This document shows, piece by piece, positions 50,801-59,255 of a stretch of DNA of 64,000 bases (positions are counted from its first letter, which is position 1; the number at the start of each line of letters is the position of its first letter). The translations under genes were made by a program, and so were the position numbers. The DNA is taken from positions 434,001-498,000 of the forward strand of contig NZ_ANFY01000007.1 in the NCBI RefSeq assembly GCF_000331225.1, in the 5' to 3' direction. The notes under the pieces are model-generated. The model was given only the letters and a program-made list of their open reading frames with translations, did not search any database and had not been told where the DNA came from. The DNA comes from Sandarakinorhabdus sp. AAP62 (GTDB taxonomy: Bacteria; Pseudomonadota; Alphaproteobacteria; Sphingomonadales; Sphingomonadaceae).

Positions 50801-53800
50801 ATCGTGCGCATCACCAGCGGCTCAGTCGGCTTCACCGGCACAACCGGGCTGCCAATCCTGCAATTGCAGGGCGGTACGCTCACGCTCGATTCGACGACGA
50901 GCGTTGTCAGCCTCAGTCAAACCGGCGGCACGCTCACCGGCACGGGCATTGTCACCGTCGCGGGTGCGGCCACGCTCAACAACGCGACCATGCGCGGGAC
51001 GGGCCAGACCATCGTCCAGGGCGCGACCGGCATCGGCACGAGCAGCCTCAACATCGATGATGGCCGCGTGCTCGAACTGCGTGGCGGCGCCACGACGGGC
51101 ACCAGCTTCAACATCAACCTTGATACGTTCAGCCCGGTCAATGGCGGCACGCTGCGCAATGCAGCGGGTTCCACCTTCCTCGACAGCACCACCAGCAGCG
51201 GCAATTTTTCCAGCAGTTTTGGTGGCGGCACGTTCGAGAACCTGGGCACCTACCAGAAGACCGGCGCCACCACGACCACGGTGGATGTGGCCTTCACCAA
51301 CAGCGGCCTCATCGATCTCGATTCCGGGGTCATGAACCACACGCGCAATTCGACCATCGGCGGCACCGTCGATCTGGCCAGCGGCGCGGTGCTGCTGTTC
51401 AACAGCAATACGCACACGATCAACGGCGCCACCTTCATCGGATCGCCGGGCGGCATCGTGCGCATCGGTTCGGGCACGCTCAGCTTTGCCACCAACACCA
51501 GCCTGCCGACGCTGGAAGTCGTCAATGGTGGGCGGCTGGAAGGGCCGGGCACGGTCACCGCCAGCAGTGCCTTCCTCAGTTCCGCGACGCTGATCGGTGC
51601 TGGCACCGTCATCGTCACCGGCAACACCAATTTCGGCGTCAGCCAGGTGCTGATCGAGGATGGTCGCGTGCTGGAACTGCGCGGTGGTGCCACCACCGGC
51701 GCCAGTTTCAACATCAACCTCGATCCGTTCAACCCGACCGGCGGCGGCACGCTCCGCAATGCGGTTGGGTCAACCTTCCTCGACAGCACCAGCTCGTCGG
51801 GCACGTTCGCCCGCAACGTGAATGGCGGCCTGCTCGAGAATCTGGGCCTCTATCAGAAGACCGGTGCCGGCACGACCACGGTGGATGCGGCCTTCACCAA
51901 TAGTGGAACGGTGCAGGTGGAAGCCGGCATCTTCCGCATGCTGGGGCCCGTCACCGGTGCGTCAGGCACCACGCTGACCGGCGGCACCTGGAACGTGATC
52001 GGCTCGGCGGGCGGTTCGACGATCGATTTCGACGCCGGCACCGGCCTGACCAGCCTGGTCACCAACGCCGCCGATCTGCGGCTGGCGGGGGCCAACAGCA
52101 ACATTGTTTCGGGCCCTGGCAACACCGGGATCGAGGCAACACTGACCACCAACGCCGCTGCCGGCGCGCTGCGCATCGGCAGTGGCCGCAGCTATGTCGC
52201 GACGGCGGGCGGCGGGGCGTTCAGCAATGCCGGCCTGCTTGATCTGATCGGCGGCAGCTTTGGCGCGACTTCGCTCACCAACAGCGGCACCGTGCAGGGC
52301 TTTGGCAGCGTCACCGTCGCGATCAGCAACTCGGGCACCGTGCGTGCCAACGGCGGCACGCTGGCCACGCGCGCCATCACCGGCAGCGGCGCGATCCAGA
52401 TCGACAGCGGCGCCACGCTCGACGCCAGCGCCGCGGTGGCCGATCTGTCGGCCGGCAGCCTCACCCAGAATGGCGCGTCGCTGAACCTGGGCACACGCAC
52501 CATCCTGATCAGCAATGATTATCAGAATGCCGGCTTCGGCAGCGGCAACAGCTTCAACGCCCGCGCCAATGTCGCCGGTACGGGCCTGATCAACGCGGTC
52601 AGCGCCACACAGGACCTTTCGGCGACGGGGCTCACCGGCAACACGCTCAATGTCGGCAATATCCGCATCGGCGGCAGCACCCAGATCGCGCTGACCATCA
52701 CCAACAACGGCACCGCCACAACCCTGCGCGGCGCCGTGCAGAACGGCAATGCGCCGGGCGTTTCGCTGGCCAACGCGGATTTCGTTGCCGGCCCGAATGG
52801 CGGCAGCGCCGTCACCACGATCAGCTTCACCAGTGGCACCGCCGGCTCACTGGCCGGGCAGAGCATCATCGTCGCCAACAATTTCGACAATGTCGCCGAT
52901 GCCACGATCAATCTGGCCGGCGCCGCCTTCAACCGCGCGGTGGGCAGCGTCACGCCGACTCCGATCAACCTCGGCAACGTCCGCGTCGGCAGCACCGCAT
53001 CGGGTGCTGTCACCATCGCCAACACGGCGCCCGCCGGCGCCTTCAGCGAAGGCCTGCGCGTGACCGGCACCGATACCAGCGGCGATGCCGGGGTAAGCGG
53101 CGTGCCCACGGGCATCATCGCGGCCGGCAGCAGCGCGGGCGCCACGGTCTCGATCTCCACCGCAGCGGCGGGCGCACGGTCCGGCACGGTCAACTTCATC
53201 CTGGCCACCAACGGCACTGGCACCAGTGGTCTCGCCGAAGAAGCCATCGCCGGTGGCAGCGTGGCCGTGAGCGCCAATGTGTTCGCGCTGGCCAATGCCG
53301 GCGTCACGTCGTCGCTCAACTTCGGCAACGTGCGCGTGGGCGCTACCGCCAACCGCACGGTCACGGTCACCAACGCCGCCCTCGCCGGCGTGCCACAAGG
53401 CTTCCAGGAAGGGCTGGACGCCAGCATCGGCAGCACGCCGGCCGGTTACAGCGGCAGTGGCAGCGTGACCAATCTTGCGGTCGGCGGTGAAGGCTTGCTC
53501 ACCATCACCCTCGATACCGCCACGGCCGGGGCCCGCAACGGCCAGGCGGTGATCGCGCTGGCCAGCAATGGCACCGGCACCTCCGGTCTGGCCAATCAGG
53601 CACTGCCCGATGCCAATGTCGCGCTCACCGGCGCGGTGTTCAACCGCGCGGTCGGCAGCGTCACGCCAACGCCGGTCAACCTCGGCAATTTCCGCATCGG
53701 CAGCACGGCTTCGGGCACCGTCACCATCGCCAACACCGCTCCGGCCGGCGCCTTCAGCGAAGGCTTGCGGGTGACGGGCACCGGCACCACTGGCGATGCC

Positions 53801-56800
53801 GGCGTGAGCGGCGTGACGGCAAGCGTCATCGCCGCGGGCGGCAGCGGCGGCGCTACTGTGTCCGTGGCCACGGGCACGGCCGGCGCCAAGTCGGGCACGG
53901 TCAACTTCAATTTTGCCACCAACGGCACTGGCACCAGCGGCCTGGCCGAAGAAGCCATCGACGGCGGCAACGTAACCGTGAATGCCAATGTGTTTGCGCT
54001 GGCCAATGCGGGGGTCACGTCGTCGCTCAACTTCGGCAATGTCCGCGTTGGCACCACGGCCAGCCGCACGGTGACGGTCACCAACGCTGCCATCGGCGGG
54101 GTGCCGCTGGGCTTCCAGGAAGGGCTGGATGCCAGCATCGGCAGCACGCCGGCGGGCTTCAGCGGCAGCGGCAACATCACCAACCTCGCTGCAGATGGCA
54201 GCGGCGCGCTCACCATCAATCTTGATACCGCCACCGCCGGCGCCCGCAGCGGCCAGGCGGTGATCACGCTGGCCAGCAATGGCGCGGGCACCTCGGGCCT
54301 CGGCACGCTCGCCTTGCCGGATGCCAATGTCGCGCTCAGCGGCGCGGTGTTCAACCGCGCGGTCGGTTCGGTCACACCCACGCCGGTCAACCTCGGCAAT
54401 TTCCGCGTTGGCAGCACGGCTTCGGGCGCAGTGACGATCGCCAACACCGCACCGGCCGGCGCCTTCAGCGAAGGGCTGCGCGTCACCGGCACCGGCACCA
54501 CCGGCGATGCCAGCGTGAGCGGCGTGCCGGCCGGCGTGATCGCGGCGGGCAGCAGCGGCGGCGCCACCGTTTCAGTGGACACCAGCAGCGCCGGCGCCAA
54601 GTCGGGCGGCGTCAATTTCGGCTTTGCCACCAACGGCACCGGCACCAGCGGCCTCGCCGAAGAAGCCATCGCGGGCGGCAGCGTGACCGTGAACGCCAAT
54701 GTGTTCGCGCTGGCCAATCCGATCATTTCGGGCCTGCTGCAGTTCGGCAATGTCCAGCAGGGCAGCACGCAGATCCGCAGCATCACGGTGGAGAACCGCC
54801 TGCTCGCCGGCGTGCTGGCGCAGTTCCAGGAAGGCCTGAACGCCAATTTCGGCAGTGTTGCCGGCGATGTCCAGTCGGTGGCCGGCAGCATCCTCAATCT
54901 TGGTGCCGGCGCGAGCGACACCAGCACGCTCACCGTCCGGCTCAACACCGCGACAGCCGGCGCCAAGAGCGGTTCGGTGGAAATCCTGCTGCAATCCAAT
55001 GGCACCGGCACCTCCGGCCTCGGCAATCTCGACCTGCCGTCGCAGAATGTCACCGTTCTGGGCCAGGTGGACGCAGAAGGATCGGTGTTCCGCCTGGCGC
55101 AAGCCACGCTCGACCCCACCTCGGTGGCCTTTGGCAGCCGCCGCGTCGGCGATGCAGCGCCCACCCAGGTGCTGACCATCACCAACAGCGCGCTGAACGA
55201 TGGCTTCTCCGAACGGCTCGACGCCGCGGTCGGGGCGACCACGGGCCGGGCTACCGGCAGCGGCGGGCCGGTCAGCCTGTTGGCGGCGGGGGCCAGCTCG
55301 ACCGACATTTCGGTGAGCATCGATACCTCGGTGGCCGGCGCCAATGGCAGTGTCACCATCAACTTTGCCTCCAACGGTGCCGGCACCTCCGGCGCCGGCA
55401 TCACGCCGCTGGCATCGCAGGTCGTCACGCTGGGCGGAGCGGTGTTCCAGGCCGCGATCGCCGGCAGCCAGCCGGCCGAAATCACGCTGGCCTCGCGCCG
55501 CATTGGCGATGCGGCCGCCACGGCAAACCTCACGATCAGCAACATCGCACCCGGCACCGGCGGCTTCACCGAATCCCTGTCGGCCACCGCAACCGGCAGC
55601 AATGGCTTCACCGTCAACGGTGCCGGCCAGGCGACCACGGGTGATCTGGGCGTGGGCGGCGCGCAAGGGCTGACCATCGCGCGCGGCACCGGCGCGGCAG
55701 GCGCCTTCACCGGCAGCATCAGCATCGCCAACACCTCGCTGGCAGCGGCCGGCAGCGGCCTCAGCAACCTCACCCTCGCCAGCCAATCGGTGACGGTGAA
55801 CAGCAGTGTGTTCCAGGCTGCCATCGCGGGTAGCCAGCCGGCCGAAATCACGCTGGCCTCGCGCCGCGTCGGTGATGCAGCGGCCACTTCGGTGCTGACG
55901 ATCAGCAACGTGGCGCCCGGTACCGGCGGTTTCACCGAAGCCCTGTCGGCAACGGCAACCGGCAGCAATGGTATCACCGTCAATGGCGCCGGCCAGGCCA
56001 GCACTGGCCCGCTGGGTGTCGGCGGCTCGCAGGGGCTGACCATCGCGCGCGGCACCGGCACCGCCGGCAGCTTCACCGGCGCGGTCAACATTGCCAACAC
56101 TTCGCTGGCCATCGCCGGCAGCGGCCTTTCCGATCTGGCGCTGGCCAGCCAGGCGGTGACGGTGAACAGCACCGTCTATCAGGCCGCCATCGCCGGCAGC
56201 CAGCCAGCATCGATCACGCTGGCGGCCCGCCGCGTTGGCGATGCGGCCGCCACGGCAAACCTCACGATCAGCAACGCGGCGCCTGGCACCGGCGGCTTCA
56301 CCGAATCCCTGTCGGCCACCGCAACCGGCAGCAACGGCGTCACCGTCAACGGCGCCGGCCAGGCCAGCACCGGCGCGCTGGGTGTCGGCGGCTCGCAGGC
56401 GCTGAACATCGCGCGCGGCACCGGCACCGCCGGCAGCTTCACCGGCGCGGTCAACATCGCCAACACCTCGCTGGCCATCGCCGGCAGCGGCTTGAGCGAT
56501 CTGGAACTGGCTGGCCAGTCGGTAACGGTGAACAGCAATGTCTATGCTGCTGCCGTGGCACAGCTTGCCACCGCCACGGTCGATTTCGGCACCGTGCGTC
56601 AGGGCGCAGATGCCCCGGTGGTCAATGTCGGCATCAGCAACGCGGCCGTCGGCGCGCTGGCTGACAGCCTGGCGACCAGCATCGGCGCCACGCCGGCCGG
56701 GGTCACCGCGAACGGGCCGGGCCAACTCGCCGCGGGCGCATCGGGTGATGCCAGCTTCACCCTGTCCACGGCCACGGCGGGCGTGATCACGGGCAACGCC

Positions 56801-57406
56801 AGCCTTGGCTTCACCTCGGTGAACCCGGAAATGGCCGATCTGACGCTGGCCTCCCAGCAGGTCAGCTTTACCGGCACCGTCACCCAGCTGGCCCTGGCGC
56901 AATTGTTCAAGGCCGGTGGCCAGGGCAGTTTCAGCGGCAGCGGCAGCGCCTTTACGCTGGATTTCGGCAGCCTGAGCGCCGGCATCGGCACCATCTCCGC
57001 TGATCTGGGCATATTGAACGGCAATAGCGGCAGCGCCTTTGCCGAAACGCTGGGCGGCAGCTTCGTGCTGGCCCCGGCGAGTGGATTTGGCTTCAACGGC
57101 AGCAGCTTTGCCGGCCTCATCGGCGGCGGCAGCCGCACCGGCAACCTGCTCAGCCTCGATTTCACGGGCTTGTCGGCCGGTGTCTATTCCACCACTCTCA
57201 CATTCAACGGCTTCAGCCGCTTTGATGGTCTGGCAGATCAGTCTCTGGATCCGATCACACTGACCGTGCGAACCCGGATCACGGCGACCGGAGCCGTTCC
57301 GGAACCCGCCGTCTGGGCCCAGATGCTGTTTGGCTTTGGCCTGGTTGGCAGCTTTGTGCGGCGTCGGCGCGCGCGCACTGAAAGGGAATATCAGTGTCGG
57401 ACATGA
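47846..57406 (+). CDS. Giant repeat-built surface protein with PEP-CTERM sorting signal
   Basis: 3186 residues, rich in Gly, Ala, Thr, Ser and Asn with almost no Cys. An N-terminal signal (IFAVSAAMALAPLAPLTAA) is followed by three repeat regions: (1) six beta-helix-like units of about 218 residues (NIDDGRVLELRGGATTGTS, LRNAAGSTFVDST, FENLGTYQKTG); (2) three 237-residue units with Ig-like choice-of-anchor traits (NRAVGSVTPTP, LNFGNVRVG); (3) three 122-residue units (AAIAGSQPAEITLASRR). The C-terminus is a PEP-CTERM signal: VPEPAVWAQMLFGFGLVG plus an Arg-rich tail, for exosortase processing. A GGGGG ribosome site precedes ATG 47846. Likely an adhesin or matrix protein. Confidence 0.88.
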   Translation: MSSSKGVFRSEIMRASSIFAVSAAMALAPLAPLTAATVLWVPDADGFWDVPGNWNLGLPGSGDDVVISVGGAAVRTITFRTGTVTINSLASDEDFLVTGGELIINNAYTNTQATRIQGGTLQLNGTSTLASLNHTGGTLTGSGIVTVTGNASLSGANLRGTGQTIIQGSTSFGTGGVNIDDGRVLELRGGATTGTSLSINLDAFSPLNGGTLRNAAGSTFVDSTSSFANIASSFTGGSFDNLGTFQKTGASTTTISVAFTNSGSLQIDAGVLALGASSTQNGTISLANGAILSLTAGTHSIAGANFTGASGGIVRVAGGTVAFTGATSLPILQLQSGTLTLDSATSVESFSHSGGTLLGTGVVTVAGAGVLNNASLRGSGQLIIQGATSLGASGINIDDGRAVELRGGATTTTSFSINMDAFSPQNGGTLRNAAGSTFVDSTSSFGSISTSFGNGSFENLGTYQKTGAATTTISTAFINSGNLQIDAGTLALNGATTHNGTISLANGATLTFGGGTHTLASANITVAPGATVRTTGGTVSFNGAITIPVLQVQGGSMAFDAATSFTSVALSSGTLQLDGASTVGSLSQTGGTLTGSGVVTIAGAASFNSANVRGTGQAIVQGAGSIGASGINIDDGRVLEFRGGLTSTGTSYSINLDAFSPQNGGILRNAAGSTFVDGTTSFANIASSFGNGTFENLGTYQKTGAAQTSISTAFVNSGALLIDAGTLALSNNGTHSGTITLANGATLTFGGGTHNLTGSNFTSAAGGIVRVTSGTVGFNGATSMAILQMQGGTLTLDSATSVATLSHTGGTMNGSGIVTVSGAATFNSANQRGTGQTIVQGATSFGASSINIDDGRVLELRGGATTGTSLSINLDAFSPQNGGILRNAVGSTFVDSTTSSANIATSFGNGTFENLGTYQKTGAGTTSISSEFINSGSVQIDVGTLALSGNGTHAGTFTLANGTVLAFNGGVHSLAGNSVTGSADGIVRITSGSVGFTGTTGLPILQLQGGTLTLDSTTSVVSLSQTGGTLTGTGIVTVAGAATLNNATMRGTGQTIVQGATGIGTSSLNIDDGRVLELRGGATTGTSFNINLDTFSPVNGGTLRNAAGSTFLDSTTSSGNFSSSFGGGTFENLGTYQKTGATTTTVDVAFTNSGLIDLDSGVMNHTRNSTIGGTVDLASGAVLLFNSNTHTINGATFIGSPGGIVRIGSGTLSFATNTSLPTLEVVNGGRLEGPGTVTASSAFLSSATLIGAGTVIVTGNTNFGVSQVLIEDGRVLELRGGATTGASFNINLDPFNPTGGGTLRNAVGSTFLDSTSSSGTFARNVNGGLLENLGLYQKTGAGTTTVDAAFTNSGTVQVEAGIFRMLGPVTGASGTTLTGGTWNVIGSAGGSTIDFDAGTGLTSLVTNAADLRLAGANSNIVSGPGNTGIEATLTTNAAAGALRIGSGRSYVATAGGGAFSNAGLLDLIGGSFGATSLTNSGTVQGFGSVTVAISNSGTVRANGGTLATRAITGSGAIQIDSGATLDASAAVADLSAGSLTQNGASLNLGTRTILISNDYQNAGFGSGNSFNARANVAGTGLINAVSATQDLSATGLTGNTLNVGNIRIGGSTQIALTITNNGTATTLRGAVQNGNAPGVSLANADFVAGPNGGSAVTTISFTSGTAGSLAGQSIIVANNFDNVADATINLAGAAFNRAVGSVTPTPINLGNVRVGSTASGAVTIANTAPAGAFSEGLRVTGTDTSGDAGVSGVPTGIIAAGSSAGATVSISTAAAGARSGTVNFILATNGTGTSGLAEEAIAGGSVAVSANVFALANAGVTSSLNFGNVRVGATANRTVTVTNAALAGVPQGFQEGLDASIGSTPAGYSGSGSVTNLAVGGEGLLTITLDTATAGARNGQAVIALASNGTGTSGLANQALPDANVALTGAVFNRAVGSVTPTPVNLGNFRIGSTASGTVTIANTAPAGAFSEGLRVTGTGTTGDAGVSGVTASVIAAGGSGGATVSVATGTAGAKSGTVNFNFATNGTGTSGLAEEAIDGGNVTVNANVFALANAGVTSSLNFGNVRVGTTASRTVTVTNAAIGGVPLGFQEGLDASIGSTPAGFSGSGNITNLAADGSGALTINLDTATAGARSGQAVITLASNGAGTSGLGTLALPDANVALSGAVFNRAVGSVTPTPVNLGNFRVGSTASGAVTIANTAPAGAFSEGLRVTGTGTTGDASVSGVPAGVIAAGSSGGATVSVDTSSAGAKSGGVNFGFATNGTGTSGLAEEAIAGGSVTVNANVFALANPIISGLLQFGNVQQGSTQIRSITVENRLLAGVLAQFQEGLNANFGSVAGDVQSVAGSILNLGAGASDTSTLTVRLNTATAGAKSGSVEILLQSNGTGTSGLGNLDLPSQNVTVLGQVDAEGSVFRLAQATLDPTSVAFGSRRVGDAAPTQVLTITNSALNDGFSERLDAAVGATTGRATGSGGPVSLLAAGASSTDISVSIDTSVAGANGSVTINFASNGAGTSGAGITPLASQVVTLGGAVFQAAIAGSQPAEITLASRRIGDAAATANLTISNIAPGTGGFTESLSATATGSNGFTVNGAGQATTGDLGVGGAQGLTIARGTGAAGAFTGSISIANTSLAAAGSGLSNLTLASQSVTVNSSVFQAAIAGSQPAEITLASRRVGDAAATSVLTISNVAPGTGGFTEALSATATGSNGITVNGAGQASTGPLGVGGSQGLTIARGTGTAGSFTGAVNIANTSLAIAGSGLSDLALASQAVTVNSTVYQAAIAGSQPASITLAARRVGDAAATANLTISNAAPGTGGFTESLSATATGSNGVTVNGAGQASTGALGVGGSQALNIARGTGTAGSFTGAVNIANTSLAIAGSGLSDLELAGQSVTVNSNVYAAAVAQLATATVDFGTVRQGADAPVVNVGISNAAVGALADSLATSIGATPAGVTANGPGQLAAGASGDASFTLSTATAGVITGNASLGFTSVNPEMADLTLASQQVSFTGTVTQLALAQLFKAGGQGSFSGSGSAFTLDFGSLSAGIGTISADLGILNGNSGSAFAETLGGSFVLAPASGFGFNGSSFAGLIGGGSRTGNLLSLDFTGLSAGVYSTTLTFNGFSRFDGLADQSLDPITLTVRTRITATGAVPEPAVWAQMLFGFGLVGSFVRRRRARTEREYQCRT
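48180..51950 (+). repeat. Coding repeat array 1 (six units of about 654 bp)
   Basis: The anchor codons for NIDDGR recur at 48377, 49031, 49739, 50396 and 51050, with a diverged LIEDGR form at 51650. Spacings are 654, 708, 657, 654 and 600 bases. Units 4 and 5 are most alike, suggesting recent duplication or conversion. Confidence 0.8.
52927..55060 (+). repeat. Coding repeat array 2 (three units of about 711 bp)
   Basis: The NRAVGSVTPTP block begins at about 52931, 53642 and 54352, and the FALAN block at about 53278, 53989 and 54702, giving a near-constant 711-base (237-residue) period. Each unit contains two related Ig-like halves. Confidence 0.8.
55442..56539 (+). repeat. Coding repeat array 3 (three units of exactly 366 bp)
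   Basis: Units begin at 55442, 55808 and 56174 and end where a diverged fourth start (VYAAAVAQ) begins at 56540. The constant 366-base period (122 residues) and high similarity between units indicate recent expansion. Confidence 0.85.
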
Positions 57407-57738
57407 CCGAGGTGAAGCTGGGCAGTGACGAAGGCAAGGGAGGGCGCACAGGCGCGTTGGCAAGAGACGGCCTCGCCGTGCTGGCCCTGGTGCTGGCGCT
57501 GCTGAATGTGGCCGGTGCCCAGCGCAACCGCGCGCTGCAATCCGAAGTTGAGGAAGGCCAGCAGGCGCTGGTGCGCGGCCAGACCTTTGCCAACGTCAAC
57601 AACAGCCTGATCCAGTTGCTGGCCAAGACGGCGGCCGAACGCAATGATCCGGCCCTGCGGGAACTGCTGGCCCGCAACGGCATCACCTTCCAGGTTTCGG
57701 CCCCGGCGCAGCCCGCTGCCGCCACCCCCACCCGCTGA
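57394..57738 (+). CDS. Small membrane-anchored protein 1 downstream of the giant protein
   Basis: A 114-residue protein with one N-terminal membrane helix (DGLAVLALVLALLNVAGA), a following coiled-coil-like helix (LQSEVEEGQQALVRGQ) and a Pro/Ala-rich tail. Start GTG 57394 has GGGA 7 bases upstream and overlaps the giant gene; ATG 57403 lacks good spacing. It resembles the next gene in layout and in the LLARNGITFQV/LKQNGVQV segment. Possibly an accessory for export or anchoring of the giant protein. No known family. Confidence 0.65.
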   Translation: MSDMTEVKLGSDEGKGGRTGALARDGLAVLALVLALLNVAGAQRNRALQSEVEEGQQALVRGQTFANVNNSLIQLLAKTAAERNDPALRELLARNGITFQVSAPAQPAAATPTR

Positions 57739-57758
57739 TTGCACGATCGGAGAGGCTC

Positions 57759-58052
57759 ATGAAGTTCCCCATGACCAACCTGGCCGGCATCTGCACGGCG
57801 GCCGCCCTTGTCCTCATGCTTGGCTCGAATCTTGTCGATATCGGCCGGGTGCATGATGCGTTGCTGAAGGCCCGGGGCCAACAGCAGGTCAATCTGGAGG
57901 TGAGCAAGCGGGCCGAGACCCAGCTTGATGCCCTGGCCAAGGGCACCAAGGCGCTGGCCGATGCCGGCAACCCCAACGCCCGCACCATCCTGGCCGTGTT
58001 GAAGCAGAATGGCGTCCAGGTGAATGCCGAGGCCGCGCCGGCCGCGCCCTGA
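57759..58052 (+). CDS. Small membrane-anchored protein 2, paralogue of the preceding
   Basis: 97 residues: a membrane helix (NLAGICTAAALVLMLGSNLV), a helical region (LEVSKRAETQLDALAKGTKALA) and a C-terminal NGVQV...APAAP tail like that of its neighbour. GGAGAGG precedes the ATG, 20 bases after the previous stop. The pair, co-oriented with the giant surface gene, forms a three-gene unit. I do not recognise the family; a heteromeric periplasm-facing complex is conceivable. Confidence 0.65.
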   Translation: MKFPMTNLAGICTAAALVLMLGSNLVDIGRVHDALLKARGQQQVNLEVSKRAETQLDALAKGTKALADAGNPNARTILAVLKQNGVQVNAEAAPAAP

Positions 58053-58132
58053 GCCTGTCGACCGAACGCCACCGTTGCGGCCATTCCAGGCGCAGCGGTC
58101 GGCTTTCGCGGGAATGACACCAACGCCGCTGT

Positions 58133-59131
58133 TCAACCCCGGGCGTCACCAGGCCCGGCCGCCGCCGTTCGGCGCAGAAAATCATCCACTGCGGCAAACA
58201 GCGCGTCCTGCCGGCCGATCCAGATATGACCACCGGTGGGATAGATGATCAGTTCTGCCCGCTGCACGCTGGCGGCGATGTGGCGGGCGGCCGCAGCGGT
58301 TTCGAACCGGTCATCCTCCATCGAGATCGCCAGCGTCGGCACCGTGATGCGTTCCAGCGCCTGCGGCAACGGATCGCCAGCGAAGCGTGCATCATGGCCA
58401 AAGCCGCGCGCGCGGTCACTCACCGGCAGGATATCACGCAGGATGGCGCGGGCGCGGGCCTGTTCGGCGGGCGCTGCGGCGCGCACCAGCGCCGGATCGG
58501 TGGCGAGCAGCGCGCCGATCATCGCGTCCTGCGCCACGGACATCCCGGCCCAGAACAGGAAATCGGATTGCAGGCCATGATCGATGATGGCCCGGGCCAA
58601 CGGTGTGGGCGGGCGCACCGGCGGTCGGCCGGGGGCAAAGGCCGCCGGCACCAGCGCCACCAGCGCGGAACAGCGATCGGGGTGACGGATGGCAAATTCG
58701 ATCGCCGGCTGTGCGCCGGCCGAACCGCCGATGATGGGCACGCGATCAATCGCCAGCGCATCGAGGAGTTCGGCAAAGCCATCCGCTTCCGTGGCCGGGG
58801 TGGCACCCTTCGGATAATCGCTGCGCAGATAGCCGATACGGGACGGCGCGATCAGCCGCCAGCCGAGCGGCAACAGGGGCCCCGCCATGGCCAGCGCCTG
58901 ATCAAAGCCGCCACCGGTGCCATGCACCATCAACACCGGCGGGCCGTCGCCGGCTTCGGCCACTTCCATCTGGCCAAAGCGCGTGCGGACCAGCCGGCTG
59001 CGGCCGGCCAGCCGTTGGCGCGCAGCATCCAGATCGTTGCTGAAGGCACGCCCCGTCACCGCGGCGCCGGCAGCCGCCGCCAGGGAGAGCGCGAGAAAGG
59101 CACGGCGGCGCATCATGCCGCCATCCATCAT
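58133..59131 (-). CDS. Alpha/beta hydrolase with Tat-like signal
   Basis: 332 residues with an N-terminal RRRAFLALSLAAAAGAA export signal resembling a twin-arginine signal. Hydrolase core: oxyanion strand LMVHGTGGG, nucleophile in IIGGSAGAQP (GxSxG), acid in SMEDDRF, catalytic histidine in PTGGHIWIG. Substrate unknown; it resembles esterases and haloperoxidase-like hydrolases. Start could also be the internal Met of MMRRRAF. Divergent from the MetX-like gene at 59256. Confidence 0.82.
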   Translation of the reverse strand: MMDGGMMRRRAFLALSLAAAAGAAVTGRAFSNDLDAARQRLAGRSRLVRTRFGQMEVAEAGDGPPVLMVHGTGGGFDQALAMAGPLLPLGWRLIAPSRIGYLRSDYPKGATPATEADGFAELLDALAIDRVPIIGGSAGAQPAIEFAIRHPDRCSALVALVPAAFAPGRPPVRPPTPLARAIIDHGLQSDFLFWAGMSVAQDAMIGALLATDPALVRAAAPAEQARARAILRDILPVSDRARGFGHDARFAGDPLPQALERITVPTLAISMEDDRFETAAAARHIAASVQRAELIIYPTGGHIWIGRQDALFAAVDDFLRRTAAAGPGDARG

Positions 59132-59255
59132 GGCGAGGGTCGCCGCCCTTCACCATGCGGGCAAACCCGCATCACCTGCCCCTGGTCTTTTTCGTTGCGC
59201 TCCGCCGTGGCGGCGGCAATGTCTCCGGCAGGAACGCAATGGGGAGCTTGCCGAA

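Noticed and set aside
48180-56540. Long periodic repeats considered as a CRISPR array or satellite DNA
   Set aside because: The periods are multiples of three (654, 711, 366 bases), the frame is open throughout, and there are no short direct repeats with unique spacers.
53596-57463. Very long open frames on the minus strand under the giant surface protein
   Set aside because: They result from biased, repetitive GC-rich codons of the plus-strand gene. They have no ribosome sites, signal or known domain, and the plus-strand frame has an export signal and PEP-CTERM end.
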